DNA of 64,000 nucleotides. Source: Francisella uliginis (GTDB lineage Bacteria > Pseudomonadota > Gammaproteobacteria > Francisellales > Francisellaceae). Shown here one piece after another: positions 37,213 through 50,500 of this stretch; positions within the stretch are counted from its first letter, which is position 1, and each line of letters starts with the position of its first letter. A model generated the notes under the pieces. The model did not search any database and was not told the origin of the DNA. It saw only the letters and a program-made list of their open reading frames with translations. Made by a program: the position numbers and the translations under genes. The stretch covers positions 1,550,001 to 1,614,000 of the forward strand of contig NZ_CP016796.1 of the NCBI RefSeq assembly GCF_001895265.1, read 5' to 3'.

Positions 37213-38495
37213 TGAATACTCGAGCTATAGCAGCTAAAGTTATCTTAGATATTCTAGATAAGCAATATTCTCTTTTAACTATCGAACATAAACTTTCAAA
37301 CTTAGATATATCTGATCAAGATAAGTCTTTTGTTAAGCTTCTATGCTATGAATTCTTTAGAAATTACTTTTCCTTAGAGAAAATTCTAAAGTCCTATATT
37401 TCAGAGAAAACTAAACAAAAAGCTAAGATTTTAATAATGCTTGGGATTCTCCAGATTTTTGAGATTAATCAACCACATTATGCAAGCATTAATGAAACAG
37501 TTTCAGCGTGCCAAAAACTAAAAATAGTTTGGGCGAAGAAATTAGTTAATGGAGTTCTTAGAAAAGTCCTTAGAAATATAGATAGTCTAACTGAAGAATA
37601 TAATAACCATAAGAAATATGATATGCCCGAATGGCTTATTAATACACTAAAACAACAGTATCCTAATAGCTATCTAGATATTATACAAGCTAGTAATTCA
37701 AAAGCAGATATGTTTGTGCGTTTAAATAGCTCAAAAGACCCTACTAAAGTTATAGAACACTTTAATGAAAGTAATATCCCTTATGTGTCACAGAATGAAC
37801 TTAAAAACTCAATAAAACTTAAAAAACCAATAGCTGTAGAAAGTAATACACTTTTTCAAAAAGGTTATTTTACAGTTCAAGATTTATCTGCTCAATATGC
37901 AGGCTGGATAATTAACCCTCAAAATGAAGACAAAATCTTAGATGCATGTGCTGCCCCAGGAGGGAAAACTTCACATATTTCAGAGCTGGCTCCTAAGGCA
38001 GATATTACAGCTATAGATATATTAGATAGGCGCTTAGAGCTTCTTAAAGAAAACTTAAATAGAATATCTCCTAATAATAGTGTAAGAATTGTTAAGCAAG
38101 ATCTTACAAAAACATTTCATGGTAAATTTAATAAAATAATTCTTGATGCTCCCTGTACAGCTTTAGGAACAATAAGAAGAAATCCTGATATTAAATTACT
38201 AAGAAGTAATAATGATGTAAATGATATTACAAAGCTACAAGCTCAGATTTTACAAAATATATGGGATAATAATTTAGAAGATAATGGCTTACTTCTATAT
38301 GTAACTTGCTCAATTTTAAAGCAAGAAAATCAAGATCAAATAAAAGACTTCTTAGCGAAAAATCATAATGCTCAAATTGTCGAAATAAGCATGCTTGAAG
38401 AATATAAAACTGAATATGGTTATCAAATATTGCCAAGTATTGAAAAATGTGACGGTTTCTACTATTGCTTAATTACAAAGACTTCTTCTTTTTAG
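37212..38495 (+). CDS. rsmB: 16S rRNA m5C967 methyltransferase RsmB
   Basis: 427 residues. An N-terminal NusB-like RNA-binding domain (about 1-130, with NETVSACQKLKIVWAKKLVNGVLRKV) is followed by a Rossmann-fold methyltransferase. SAM binding is in ILDACAAPGGKTSHISELAP (about 241-260). The catalytic cysteines are in LDAPCTALGTIRRNPDI and YVTCSILKQEN. It methylates C967 of 16S rRNA. The final 23 bases overlap the convergent GNAT gene. Confidence 0.96.
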   Translation: MNTRAIAAKVILDILDKQYSLLTIEHKLSNLDISDQDKSFVKLLCYEFFRNYFSLEKILKSYISEKTKQKAKILIMLGILQIFEINQPHYASINETVSACQKLKIVWAKKLVNGVLRKVLRNIDSLTEEYNNHKKYDMPEWLINTLKQQYPNSYLDIIQASNSKADMFVRLNSSKDPTKVIEHFNESNIPYVSQNELKNSIKLKKPIAVESNTLFQKGYFTVQDLSAQYAGWIINPQNEDKILDACAAPGGKTSHISELAPKADITAIDILDRRLELLKENLNRISPNNSVRIVKQDLTKTFHGKFNKIILDAPCTALGTIRRNPDIKLLRSNNDVNDITKLQAQILQNIWDNNLEDNGLLLYVTCSILKQENQDQIKDFLAKNHNAQIVEISMLEEYKTEYGYQILPSIEKCDGFYYCLITKTSSF

Positions 38496-38964
38496 CAGCT
38501 ATTTTTTCAGCTGCTTCTTTAGGAGATACAGTTAGTTTTAATTTATTTAGTTGATAGCCATTATCAAAGAAAATATCTTCTATTTTATCTTCAATAGCAA
38601 ATCCTAGAGCTGTATAAAATGCTAAAGAATGCATATCGTTTGAATATACATAGGCTGTTTCAATACCATATTTTTCAAATAAGTATTTAACTACAGTTTC
38701 ACCAATACCTTTACCAAAGTATCTAGGGTCTATCGGAGTAAATAGAAGTTCTTTCTCACGAATGCATGAAAAACCAACTATCTCATCATCTATAACTTGT
38801 ACAAAAGATTTAACATTAGGATCTTTAAAATATTTTTCTTCTAACGTTTCTACTTCTTTGTTAATCTCACTAGTTGTAAGAAATTGACAAGTTTTAGATA
38901 TACACTCTTCCCAGATAATTAGCATATCTTTAAAATCTTTTGAGGTTGCCTTTCTTATTTGCAT
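38473..38964 (-). CDS. GNAT family N-acetyltransferase
   Basis: 163 residues. The acetyl-CoA-binding motif A is DPRYFGKGIGETVVKYLFEK (about 90-108), with the R/Q-x-x-G-x-G/A pattern as GKGIGE. The N-terminal RKATSKDFKDMLIIWEEC matches the second GNAT protein nearby (39575-40018), so the two may be paralogues. The C-terminus ends in a lysine-rich tail. The substrate is unknown. Confidence 0.85.
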   Translation of the reverse strand: MQIRKATSKDFKDMLIIWEECISKTCQFLTTSEINKEVETLEEKYFKDPNVKSFVQVIDDEIVGFSCIREKELLFTPIDPRYFGKGIGETVVKYLFEKYGIETAYVYSNDMHSLAFYTALGFAIEDKIEDIFFDNGYQLNKLKLTVSPKEAAEKIAAKKKKSL

Positions 38965-39045
38965 TTCAATCCTTTAGCTAAGTAGTTTTATTAAATATAA
39001 TTTCGAAGTAATTCTACGATAAAGTACAGAGGTTGTAAACTATTA

Positions 39046-39582
39046 TTACGGTTCTAAGAAAAATCGTTTGTAGAAGCTTTTGTCTAAAGATAAATTATTT
39101 GGATGAGATCCTGGTTGGCCTTGTGGAACTTTAAGGCCATACTGATTATAAAATTCTATCCAATATTGTGAAACACTAAAGTCTCTTTCAGAAATATAAT
39201 TAAGTTTATGCTGCGTGAAATATTGTTGTTTGCTTGCTAAGTTAAACGCTTCATGAATTAACTCTGAACAATAAAGCTTTCTTTTTATGTTTGGCAAAAA
39301 TAAATCATTATAGCTAAAACCTATAAAGTCTTTTGCTTGTGAAATAACTTTATCTAAAAAACTATCACCTTCATTTACTCGTGCAACAAGAATCTTTTTA
39401 TTTAAATATTTAGATATATTAGCCTTAATTACCCCACCAACCTTTACAGCTTCAATAATTTCTCCAGATCCTATATACAAAGCACAATGATAATAGCTAT
39501 GTTGAGCATAGCCTCTTGATAATTCAGATATATTTTTCTCAGAACTATCAGAAATAAATAGTACATCACCTTTTCTAAGCAT
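39046..39582 (-). CDS. YiiX-like permuted papain-fold (NlpC/P60-type) hydrolase
   Basis: 178 residues. The order His before Cys marks the permuted papain fold: His32 in YYHCALYIGSGEIIEAV and Cys105 in KLYCSELIHEAFNLA. KGDVLFISD at the N-terminus and DFIGFSYNDLF between them are typical of YiiX/YaeF-like proteins. These are thought to be amidases or esterases on lipid or peptide substrates. No signal peptide is seen, so it appears cytoplasmic. It overlaps the start of the upstream GNAT gene end by eight bases, implying coupling. Confidence 0.85.
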   Translation of the reverse strand: MLRKGDVLFISDSSEKNISELSRGYAQHSYYHCALYIGSGEIIEAVKVGGVIKANISKYLNKKILVARVNEGDSFLDKVISQAKDFIGFSYNDLFLPNIKRKLYCSELIHEAFNLASKQQYFTQHKLNYISERDFSVSQYWIEFYNQYGLKVPQGQPGSHPNNLSLDKSFYKRFFLEP

Positions 39583-40018
39583 TCTTTAACTCTAAGTATA
39601 AAATTGGAAACGGATTACCCTGATGATCAACCTTTGATCGAGATTTAATCACAAAACCATACTTTTTATAAAAGCTTATAGCTCTAGGATTTTGCTCATT
39701 TACCTCAACTTTTGTACATTTTCTGTCATTAATAGCGTAATCAAGTAAATATTTACCGATTCTTTTGCCAAAATAGCTTGGAGCTATAAATAACATTTCT
39801 ATATTATCATTTGCTGTACCAATAAACCCAAGTATTTCATCGCCCTTCTCAAGTACTTTTATATTAATACTATCTAAATAAAAAATCTCTGACCTTATTA
39901 GTTTCTTTAAACTCAATATATCATTTTCTGTTAAAAAATCATGCGTTGCTCGAACTGATGCTTCCCATATTTCTATCATCTGATCAAAGTCTTTTTCATA
40001 AGCTTCTCGAAGTATCAT
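39575..40018 (-). CDS. GNAT family N-acetyltransferase
   Basis: 147 residues. N-terminal REAYEKDFDQMIEIWEASVRA, motif A in APSYFGKRIGKYLLDYAI and the C-terminal VNEQNPRAISFYKKYGF are the standard GNAT (YjaB/PhnO-like) blocks. One base separates it from the ligA stop, and its 3' end overlaps the YiiX-like gene, so the three form an operon. The substrate is unknown. Confidence 0.88.
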   Translation of the reverse strand: MILREAYEKDFDQMIEIWEASVRATHDFLTENDILSLKKLIRSEIFYLDSINIKVLEKGDEILGFIGTANDNIEMLFIAPSYFGKRIGKYLLDYAINDRKCTKVEVNEQNPRAISFYKKYGFVIKSRSKVDHQGNPFPILYLELKNA

Positions 40019-40019
40019 T

Positions 40020-42071
<2,052 letters not shown>

Positions 42072-42218
42072 CTATAAGTTATTTTATAAGGGATATTTTA
42101 TACTATTTAATTACTTTGCATAAGGCAAAATCAATCAAATATTTTAGATAAAATAAAATATAAATCTCTTATTGTTGGTATTAAAAACATTGTCATCAAA
42201 CTAACCATATGATATAAA

Positions 42219-42247
42219 TTCACGTTGTGAAAATGAGACTGTATACA
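42219..42247 (+). promoter_or_regulatory. Putative promoter for the pantothenate operon
   Basis: TTCACG (42219-42224) and TATACA (42242-42247) are 17 bp apart, about 97 bp upstream of panG in the 287-bp divergent ligA/panG gap. A second possible -35 (TTGACC, around 42284) lies nearer the gene. Visual match only. The rest of the gap shows no other structure. Confidence 0.33.
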
Positions 42248-42343
42248 TTATCAGGTAACAGTACTTATGATTAGCATCGATATTGACCTAATTTTATAGG
42301 CAATAATAGTTAAAGAATTAATTTAAAAAAATGGACTTGATTT

Positions 42344-43060
42344 ATGCAACAGGTACCTAAGTATGTAATTGTCGGCGACGGCAATGTAGCATCTCACATA
42401 TGCTACTATTTCGAATGTTTAAAATTAGATTTTGAACAATGGTCTCGTAAAGAAGATATATCTAGATTAAATAATCTACTCGATAGAGCTACTCATGTTT
42501 TAGTTTTAATTAAAGATGATCAAATAGAGAGTTTCATAGAAAATAATCTTTCTAACAACTTAGACTCTTTAATTATCGTCCATTTCTCTGGCGCGCTAAG
42601 CATTGAGAATGCAATTGGTGCTCATCCACTACAGAGCTTTCCTGATAAATGCTTATACACACTAGAAGTATATAAATCTGTCCCATTTATTATAGATAAT
42701 AAAGATATAAAGTTTAGTAAACTTTTACCTGGACTACCTAATCCGTCTTTCTCTATAGATAAAGAAGAAAAGCCTTATTATCACGCAATGTGTGTTCTAG
42801 CGAATAATGTTACAGCTTTAATCTGGAAAAAGTTTTGTACTGAAATGGAGTCTCGCTTCAACATTAACAAAACTCATCTAATTCCTTACTTAGATAGGAC
42901 ATTTAAAAACATCAAGCAAGATCATCATGCCATATCTGGACCGATTTCAAGAGGAGATAAGGTAACTTTACAAAAAGATCTTGAAGCTCTGAAAGATGAT
43001 GATTTTTATAACTTCTTTAAGACTATTGTTAATCAATTTACAACTAAGGATAAAATATGA
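42344..43060 (+). CDS. panG: PanG-type ketopantoate reductase
   Basis: 238 residues. The N-terminal nucleotide-binding motif [17 protein letters not shown] (about residues 7-23) is followed by [10 protein letters not shown] and [12 protein letters not shown]. PanG was described in Francisella as a non-PanE ketopantoate reductase, reducing ketopantoate to pantoate with NADPH. The neighbours panB, panC, panD and coaX confirm the pathway. No classical panE is present. The stop and panB start overlap as ATGA. The Shine-Dalgarno is weak. Confidence 0.9.
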   Translation: MQQVPKYVIVGDGNVASHICYYFECLKLDFEQWSRKEDISRLNNLLDRATHVLVLIKDDQIESFIENNLSNNLDSLIIVHFSGALSIENAIGAHPLQSFPDKCLYTLEVYKSVPFIIDNKDIKFSKLLPGLPNPSFSIDKEEKPYYHAMCVLANNVTALIWKKFCTEMESRFNINKTHLIPYLDRTFKNIKQDHHAISGPISRGDKVTLQKDLEALKDDDFYNFFKTIVNQFTTKDKI

Positions 43061-43854
43061 AATCAATTTTAGACTTCGAAAAAGCTAAAATAAAGCAGCA
43101 AAAAATATCCATGATTACATGTTATGATTACTCTTTTGCGAATATTATCAACAATACTGACATTGATTGTATTCTTGTTGGTGATAGTGGTGGTATGGTT
43201 TTGCTTGGTAAAGAAAATACTACTCATACTACTTTATCTGATATGCAATTTATGACAAAAGCAGTAGCTCAAGGAGCTAAAAATAAGCTTATAATTGCTG
43301 ATTTACCATTTATAAGCTATAGACAGTCACTTGAGATAACAATACAATCTGTAGCAACTCTGATACACTCAGGTGCCCAAGCAGTCAAATTAGAGGGTGC
43401 AGCTGGTAATTTAGATACTATAAGATATATTGTTGATTCTGGTGTTCCTGTAATGGGTCATATTGGCTTAACTCCACAATTCATAAATGGTTTAGGTGGA
43501 TTTAAAGTCCAAGGTAAAACTGAAGTTGCTGCTATAAAACTACTAAATGAGGCAAAACAACTAGAAGAAGCTGGATGTTTTTCAATAGTATTAGAATGTA
43601 TCCCTGCTAAAGTTGCTAAGAAAATAACACAAGCTTTAAATATCCCAACAATAGGTATAGGCGCTGGTTCAGATACTGATGGTCAAGTTATTGTCTTGCA
43701 GGATATGCTAGGAATGAACAATGATTTTCAACCTAAATTTGTAAAGAAATATATGGATGCATCTCAAGCTTTTAATAAAGCGATTAACTCTTATGTTGAA
43801 GAAACAAAAGCAGGTATTTTCCCAAGTAAGGAGCACACTTATGATTATAGCTAA
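43057..43854 (+). CDS. panB: 3-methyl-2-oxobutanoate hydroxymethyltransferase
   Basis: 265 residues, the normal length. Makes ketopantoate from 2-oxoisovalerate using methylene-tetrahydrofolate. Conserved blocks are [38 protein letters not shown] (metal-binding aspartates), [16 protein letters not shown] and the C-terminal [21 protein letters not shown]. It overlaps panG by four bases and panC by 14. Confidence 0.97.
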   Translation: MKSILDFEKAKIKQQKISMITCYDYSFANIINNTDIDCILVGDSGGMVLLGKENTTHTTLSDMQFMTKAVAQGAKNKLIIADLPFISYRQSLEITIQSVATLIHSGAQAVKLEGAAGNLDTIRYIVDSGVPVMGHIGLTPQFINGLGGFKVQGKTEVAAIKLLNEAKQLEEAGCFSIVLECIPAKVAKKITQALNIPTIGIGAGSDTDGQVIVLQDMLGMNNDFQPKFVKKYMDASQAFNKAINSYVEETKAGIFPSKEHTYDYS

Positions 43855-44626
43855 TAATATTGAAAATTTTCAGCTAGTAAGGTCTAGCTTTAGTAGCGAG
43901 AAAAAGATTGGTTTTGTTCCTACTATGGGTACTTTACATAGTGGTCATATTAGCTTAATTAAAAAAGCTCAAGCAGAAAATGATTTAGTTATAGTTAGTA
44001 TTTTTGTAAATCCGACACAATTTAATAATGAGTATGATTTTCAAACTTACCCTAATAATTTAGAGCAAGATATAAAAATACTAGAGTCTCTAGAGGTAGA
44101 TATATTATTTAATCCTAATCAAAAAGATATCTATCCAGATGGCGATTCTCTTAAGATACTACCTAATATTGAAATAGCTGATATTTTAGAGGGTAAAGCA
44201 CGCCCTGGACATTTTAGTGGTATGTTAACTGTAGTTCTAAAACTTTTACAAATAGTTAAGCCGAATAATTTATATTTAGGTGAAAAAGACTATCAGCAAC
44301 TAGCTTTAATTAGGCAACTTATAAAAGATTTTTTTATTGATACTAAGGTAATTGGTTGTTCAATAGTTAGAGAAGACTTTGGACTGCCTCTTAGCTCAAG
44401 AAACAAAAACCTATCAACCTCGGATATCGAGATTACTAAAGTGATCTACAACATCATAAAACAAGATAATTTTTCTAACTTAGAAGATCTCAGTAAGAAA
44501 ATTGAAGCTACAGGAGCAAGACCAGAATATATAAAAGAAGTAGATAAAAGAATCTTTTTAGCATTTTATGTCAATAAAGTACGTTTAATTGATAATTTTT
44601 TAAAGGAGACAGGACCATCATGCTAA
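43841..44626 (+). CDS. panC: Pantothenate synthetase
   Basis: 261 residues from ATG 43841, which has AAGGAG at ideal spacing; the longer frame from 43757 lies inside panB. ATP-dependent joining of pantoate and beta-alanine. The HIGH-type motif is in [17 protein letters not shown] (His34/37 region), and [24 protein letters not shown] and [15 protein letters not shown] follow. It overlaps panB by 14 bp and panD by seven. Confidence 0.97.
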   Translation: MIIANNIENFQLVRSSFSSEKKIGFVPTMGTLHSGHISLIKKAQAENDLVIVSIFVNPTQFNNEYDFQTYPNNLEQDIKILESLEVDILFNPNQKDIYPDGDSLKILPNIEIADILEGKARPGHFSGMLTVVLKLLQIVKPNNLYLGEKDYQQLALIRQLIKDFFIDTKVIGCSIVREDFGLPLSSRNKNLSTSDIEITKVIYNIIKQDNFSNLEDLSKKIEATGARPEYIKEVDKRIFLAFYVNKVRLIDNFLKETGPSC

Positions 44627-44955
44627 TTTCAATGTTAAAATCAAAAATCTCATATGCTACAGTAACAGGTAAAGATCTATTTTATGTTGGAAGTATAACT
44701 ATCGATAGTGAGATAATGAAACAAGCTGATATTGTAGAAAATGAGAAGGTTCAGGTTGTAAATCTAAACAATGGTGAACGCCTAGAAACATATGTAATAA
44801 AAGGACAAGCTAATAGTAAAACTATCGCGCTAAACGGCCCAGCTGCGAGAAAATGTGAAATAGGAGATCAACTTTTTATAATCTCATATGCACAGATTAA
44901 TCCTAGCAAAGAAACACTTGAGCCAAGGCTAGTTGATTTAAAACACGGAGAATAA
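44620..44955 (+). CDS. panD: Aspartate 1-decarboxylase
   Basis: 111 residues, a pyruvoyl enzyme that makes beta-alanine. The self-cleavage site Gly-Ser is in FYVGSITID (about residues 23-31), so the pyruvoyl group would form at the serine. The conserved [17 protein letters not shown] is near the C-terminus. It is somewhat shorter than E. coli PanD (126), mainly at the C-terminus. GGAGAC lies upstream. It overlaps panC by seven bases and is 3 bp from coaX. Confidence 0.96.
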   Translation: MLISMLKSKISYATVTGKDLFYVGSITIDSEIMKQADIVENEKVQVVNLNNGERLETYVIKGQANSKTIALNGPAARKCEIGDQLFIISYAQINPSKETLEPRLVDLKHGE

Positions 44956-44958
44956 AAT

Positions 44959-45729
44959 ATGATAGTATGCATTGATATCGGAAATACACATATATTTGGT
45001 GGAGTTTTTATAGGTGATGAGATCAAATATAACTTTAGATATCCCTCAACTACACCATGTACTTCTGATACTTTAGGCATATTTTTACTTTCATTTTTTG
45101 AAAGAAAAAAGCTAGATATCGAAGATATTGAAGCAGTTGTGCTATCTTCAGTAGTTCCTCATTTAGAGTATTCTGTTAACTCTGCATGCAAAAAGTATTT
45201 AGGAATCACTCCTCTTGAGCTAAAACCTGGAATAAAAACAGGACTCAAACTTAGTATTAAAAACCCGCTAGATTTAGGTGCAGACCGTGTAGCAAATTCA
45301 GTTGCAGCAATGTCGCATTTTCCTGCAAAAAATATTATTATCGTTGATTTTGGTACTGCTACTACTATCTGTGCTATCTCAGATAACAAAGCTTATATTG
45401 GTGGTGCGATCTTACCTGGAATTAGCCTATCAATGGATAGCTTATCTAGAAAGACAGCAAAACTATCTGATGTCACAATATCAAAACCTGACTCTGCTCT
45501 TGGTAAGACAACTATCTCACAAATCCAATCTGGTTTAGTCTATGGACAATTGGGTGCCATCAAAGAAATAGTTAGTCGTATATCTAATGAAAGTTTTTCC
45601 AAAAGCTCTCCTGTATTAATAGCTACAGGTGGTTATGCTCACTTATTTGAAAGCGAAAAATACTTTGATCTGATTATCTCAGACTTATTACTTCATGGTT
45701 TAAAAATAATTTACAAGATGAATAAGTAA
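44959..45729 (+). CDS. coaX: Type III pantothenate kinase
   Basis: 256 residues. Phosphorylates pantothenate in the first step to coenzyme A. The N-terminal phosphate-binding [14 protein letters not shown], the [15 protein letters not shown] block, the [15 protein letters not shown] block, and [22 protein letters not shown] identify CoaX (not CoaA). It ends the operon; the stop is 4 bp from the convergent recD stop, with no hairpin between them. Confidence 0.97.
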   Translation: MIVCIDIGNTHIFGGVFIGDEIKYNFRYPSTTPCTSDTLGIFLLSFFERKKLDIEDIEAVVLSSVVPHLEYSVNSACKKYLGITPLELKPGIKTGLKLSIKNPLDLGADRVANSVAAMSHFPAKNIIIVDFGTATTICAISDNKAYIGGAILPGISLSMDSLSRKTAKLSDVTISKPDSALGKTTISQIQSGLVYGQLGAIKEIVSRISNESFSKSSPVLIATGGYAHLFESEKYFDLIISDLLLHGLKIIYKMNK

Positions 45730-45733
45730 ATTC

Positions 45734-47581
45734 TCACTCTATTAGATGTTGTATATTTGAATTTCTAGTTACTGATTTTTTTATAACTTTATTGAATATC
45801 TTTAATTGGCTAACTATGTCCGATTTTCTCTTAGCTCTAGTTATCGCTGTGTATATAAGTTGCTTTGTTAAAGCTTCATTATCATTATCAGGTAATATAA
45901 TAGCTACCTCATCGAACTCTGAGCCTTGAGTTTTATGAATTGTCATTGCATATACTGTTTCATAATTAGGAAGCATATTCAAAGAAAACACCCTATCATC
46001 TTTACCATCAAAATATGCTCGAAGCTTACCACTTGAGTCTGGCCAAATAATGCCAATATCTCCATTAAACAAACCTAATGAATAGCTATTTTGCGTTATC
46101 ATAATAGGTCTGGCTTTATAGTTAGAATCTATTGTTTTACCTAATAATTTTTCAATCTTCTGGTTTAGCCTATCTGTACCAATATCTAGATTTTTATTTG
46201 CTACTAATATTCTAAATTTACTTAAAATTCCTAAAGCTTCTTTGTAACCGCTACATTTCTCTAAAGCTTTATATTTATTTGCATAACTTTTGAGGAGCTT
46301 ATCCATATCTTTTGAATCATAAAAGTTAATATTTTCACCTTCATGCTCTGCTTGTAAAACCTCACCCATCAATACACTATTTGCAAGGTTATTTATATTT
46401 TGCTGTGAACGATAGTTCTTTAGAAGCTTGGTTGTATATTTTGGTATATTTCCAGTTATATCAATAGTTAAGCTTGCTAAAAGGCTTCCTACTTCTACTG
46501 ATGGTAATTGATTAATATCACCTAATAATATTAATTTAGTATTTTCACTAATGACTCGTATAAGTTTGATGAAAATATTTATATCTAGCATAGATGCTTC
46601 ATCGACAATAATCACATCATAAGGAGCTTTTGCTTCTTTATGATACTTAATATATTTTGAATTTGGTCGTAAGCCTAAAAAGCGATGTATTGTTTGGGCT
46701 TCTAATTCTTTTAAATAGCTAAGAGAATCCTGACTAAATTCGGGAATAACTGAAAGATCTAAACCACTAGCCAAAGTTTTCCTTAACGATTCTGTCATCC
46801 GCTGTGCTGCTTTACCTGTCGGTGCTAAAAGCGCTATTTTCTGCTGTTTATCATTAAACATTTGCATAGCTAATAGTAACTTTGCTACAGTAGTTGTTTT
46901 ACCTGTTCCAGGTCCTCCAGAAATTATGCTAAAGTCATAGTTAAAGCTATTTAAAACAGCTTGTTTTTGATAATCTATCTCTTCAGTAGTTTCAAACAGT
47001 CTAGATACAATCTCATTAAGTTTAACATTATCACAGCAAGCTATGTTTTTACTAGTTTTTTGTCTAATAAATTCTGCAATTTCTTTCTCATAACACCAGA
47101 GTCTTTTGATATATAAAGAATCAAACTCTTTAGCAAAATAAATAGGTAGCTTGGTATAATCTATAGAGTCCAAAATATCTATAAGCTCTTTATAACTAGG
47201 TAGCTTATACCCTTCTTTTAACTCTTCATCACCTTCCTCAGAAGCAAAAATAGTTTTATCTGCTAAGTCTTTTATCTTAATACAACTATGTCCATAACTA
47301 TAAGCTGACATAAGCTCCATTAGTAAATGAAATAGCACCATATCTAATGAATTATTATCAATACACCAACTGTCATCCTGAACTTGTTTCAGGATCTTAT
47401 TACTTTTCTGATCTTGACTATCTTTTAAAGATTCCGGATCAAGTCCGGAATGACGATTAATTTTTATTTGCTGACCTAAATTTTGTTTCCTAAATAAAGC
47501 CAATACATCCTTAGCAAAGAAAAAATCTACAGCTTGTATATTTGCTAACCTCTCTTTAGCTTTATGGAAAGTCTTATACAT
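45734..47581 (-). CDS. recD: RecD, exodeoxyribonuclease V alpha subunit
   Basis: 615 residues from ATG 47581, which has GGAGG six bases upstream within the end of recB; an ATG 12 bases earlier is less well placed. A 5'-3' helicase motor of RecBCD. Walker A is ISGGPGTGKTTTVAKLL, motif Ia LLAPTGKAAQRM, motif II VDEASMLDI, motif III ILLGDINQLPSVEVG, and VYAMTIHKTQGSEFDEV with YTAITRAK near the C-terminus. Residues about 43-70 are an in-frame palindromic repeat insertion (HSGLDPES ... LKQVQDD). recD follows recB with an eight-base overlap. Confidence 0.96.
   Translation of the reverse strand: MYKTFHKAKERLANIQAVDFFFAKDVLALFRKQNLGQQIKINRHSGLDPESLKDSQDQKSNKILKQVQDDSWCIDNNSLDMVLFHLLMELMSAYSYGHSCIKIKDLADKTIFASEEGDEELKEGYKLPSYKELIDILDSIDYTKLPIYFAKEFDSLYIKRLWCYEKEIAEFIRQKTSKNIACCDNVKLNEIVSRLFETTEEIDYQKQAVLNSFNYDFSIISGGPGTGKTTTVAKLLLAMQMFNDKQQKIALLAPTGKAAQRMTESLRKTLASGLDLSVIPEFSQDSLSYLKELEAQTIHRFLGLRPNSKYIKYHKEAKAPYDVIIVDEASMLDINIFIKLIRVISENTKLILLGDINQLPSVEVGSLLASLTIDITGNIPKYTTKLLKNYRSQQNINNLANSVLMGEVLQAEHEGENINFYDSKDMDKLLKSYANKYKALEKCSGYKEALGILSKFRILVANKNLDIGTDRLNQKIEKLLGKTIDSNYKARPIMITQNSYSLGLFNGDIGIIWPDSSGKLRAYFDGKDDRVFSLNMLPNYETVYAMTIHKTQGSEFDEVAIILPDNDNEALTKQLIYTAITRAKRKSDIVSQLKIFNKVIKKSVTRNSNIQHLIE
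47371..47455. repeat. Palindromic repeat inserted in frame in recD
   Basis: Two hairpins: ATCCTGAA-CTTG-TTTCAGGAT at the low-coordinate end, and ATTCCGGA-TCAAG-TCCGGAAT at the other. Outer ends GTCAT and ATGAC are inverted. The insert adds about 28 residues in frame. The HSGLDPES/QVQDD peptide is characteristic of these elements when read in this frame. Confidence 0.82.
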
Positions 47582-50500
47582 TAGGACCTCCATCTAATAA
47601 ATTAGATAATTTACTAATAATTTTAAAAGATGGACTAGCTTGGTATATTCCATAACCATTTTTCATACCACGTAAATAGAAATAATATACACCACCAAAA
47701 TGTTTCTCAAAATTATAATTTGGAATATTTTGTTTTAAATATTTATTTAATGCAACACTATATATTAGATACTGTAAATCATAAAAACTACTTTGGTTTT
47801 TCTCCTGCATAGCTTGTTGATTATAGTCTTCTAATTTATCTCCAAGATAATTTGATTTATAATCGGCAACGTAAAACTTACCATCATATTCAAAAATCAA
47901 ATCTATAAAACCATGTAGCATACCAAAGATTTTATAATTACTTAATTCATCAACCATTATTGAGCTATTACGATATTCTTCTAAGATCTTAATAATATTA
48001 TTTTTATAGAGTTGCTCATTAGTAATAGGAAAGTAGAATTCTGCTTCTTTGAGAGTTTTTGAGTTTGGAATATCTTTTAAGCAAAAGCTTTTATCATAGG
48101 CATTATACTTTGATTGTTTTGGCACCTCACCGCTATTATCAAATAAGCTATATTGAATATCTTCATTAGAGTTTAGCAATCTTGAACCAAATTCTGAGGT
48201 GTTACTATTTTTTATAGGCCTAATCTCTGCAACTAAACACTCTTCTAACCAAGCTTTTAAATTATCAAAATCTTCTGCAGCAACTACCCTATACCAATCC
48301 ATTTGCTCTTGCAAGAGAGTATCATCAACTAGACCTGTACTAAAATCAGTATGCTCTAAAACATTATGTAATATATTACCTATATCAGCCCCTTTTACAG
48401 CTGTAAATCTAAACGCTAACTCATCTTGTGGTTCTTGAACTTCATTATCTTCTGACTCATCATTTTCTTTTTCTAAAGCTGTATTTTGTGCTTTTGATTT
48501 AGATATTTTTGAGAAAGATAACATCTCCCAATTATCATCTTTTAATTTTTCTATATCATTAGCTTTAAGATGCTGATTAACTTCAGTTTTATTTATATTT
48601 TTCAGTTCTAAGCTTTCAAAATTATTTATCTCTAAAAGTAAACTTTGATTATCTGAATCAGCTGTAATCTTTTGTACTTTTTCTCGCCAATCATTATCTT
48701 TCTCATATCCTAAAAACTGTGCTAGAGATGAATTCTCACTATTAGAGTATTTAGCTACTCCAATATAACATCTATGCTCAGCACGAGTTACTGCAACATA
48801 GAATAGTCTCATTAGCTCTTGTATAGTTTCTTGCTCAACTAGCTTTTTAGTCGTATCATCTTTACCAATTTTATAAACAGTTTGTTTTAGGTTATCATCG
48901 TAATATTTATTAGCATTATTTAAGTTAAGTTTTTTAGAACTTATATAGCTTGCAAACGGTATAAACACAACTGAATACTCAAGTCCTTTTGATCCATGTA
49001 TTGTAATTATTTTGATAAGATTATCATCACTTTCTAGTCTAAGCTCGCCTTCTGCTGTTGATGAACTTTTAATCTGCTGACGATACCATTTAATAAGTTG
49101 ATTCGGATGTTTATATTTATTCTCAGCAACTTTTATAAGCTCTGCTAGGTGTAATATATTTGTGATAGTCCTTTCTTTTGAAGCATCTCTTTGACTAAAA
49201 CTTTCATGAATTAGTTGCATTATAAAAGCCATAAAACCATACTTATGCCATTTCATGCGTAGACTTTTAGCTTTTTCTATTTCCTCATCCCATGCTGAAA
49301 TATCATCGTCTGTATATTTTATAAATTTATCAGCACTACCGCCTAAAAGACTAGTTGATAACGCTTTTTTAAGTAATGATTTACTCTCAAACTCATGAAT
49401 TCCTTCCATTACAGCTAATATTTCTGTGGCTTCTTGACTATGATAGACATTATCTCTTTGACTTAGATAAACTGAACTTAATTTTTTATTACTCAAAGCT
49501 TGCTGGATTTCTCTAGCTTGAGTACCATTTTCAACCAGTATAGCAATATCATTTTCTGCTACTTTTTTAGAGTTTAATAACCTGACAATCTCATTAGCAG
49601 TCCATGCTGATAATTTGTTATCAATATCAGGCTTTTTATCATCTTGTTCAATATCATAATAGAAATAGTTCATTGGTTTTAAACCATCTTCAAAATCTCT
49701 AGCTTTTTCATTTGCCTTCGGTGATGCTTTAACTATCTGATATCCAATACCTTTACTAAAAATATCTTCTCCAAGCTTTCCCTCATCCTTAGATTCATAA
49801 TCCTCTTTATAAAAAAGACGATTATAGGCTTTTATCATCTCGCCAGTTGAGCGCCAGTTAGTATCCATACTCCACTTATTTTCTTCTGGGCAACTAGCTT
49901 TAGCTTTTAGATATGTAAAGATATCCCCACCTCTAAAACCATAAATAGCCTGTTTAGGATCGCCTATCATTAGCAGCAATAGCTTACTGTTATCCTGAAC
50001 CGTTTGCTGAGCGGAGTCGAAGCACAGAGTCTCACTATTATCCCCATCTTTGAGGGGTTCCGGATCAAGTCCGGAATGACTGTTGTCAGCTAGATCGGGA
50101 TGACTAATATTTTTCAAAGGATAAATAGTATCCAAGATCTCATACTGCTGAGCATCTGTATCTTGGAACTCATCAATAAGAGCTACAGGATATTGTATTT
50201 GTAAAGTTTTTACTAAATCTGGAGATTTTTTAACACTTTGACGAAGCTTCGCAATTAAATCATCAAAATCTAGAACACCCTTTTGCTCTTTAGCTTTTGC
50301 AAAATCTTGACGGATTTTTAGGCATATTTCTTTAATAAATTGAGCTGATTTTTGCTGTCTAATTTCTAGTTGTAATTCTTTTAGCTCCTTGACTCCAACA
50401 AATATTGGTTTTACTTTAACTCCTTTAATCTTATTACCATTTGTAATTATAGATATATCATCTGGAAATGATGTTTCATTATCTAGTTTTAACCAATCTA

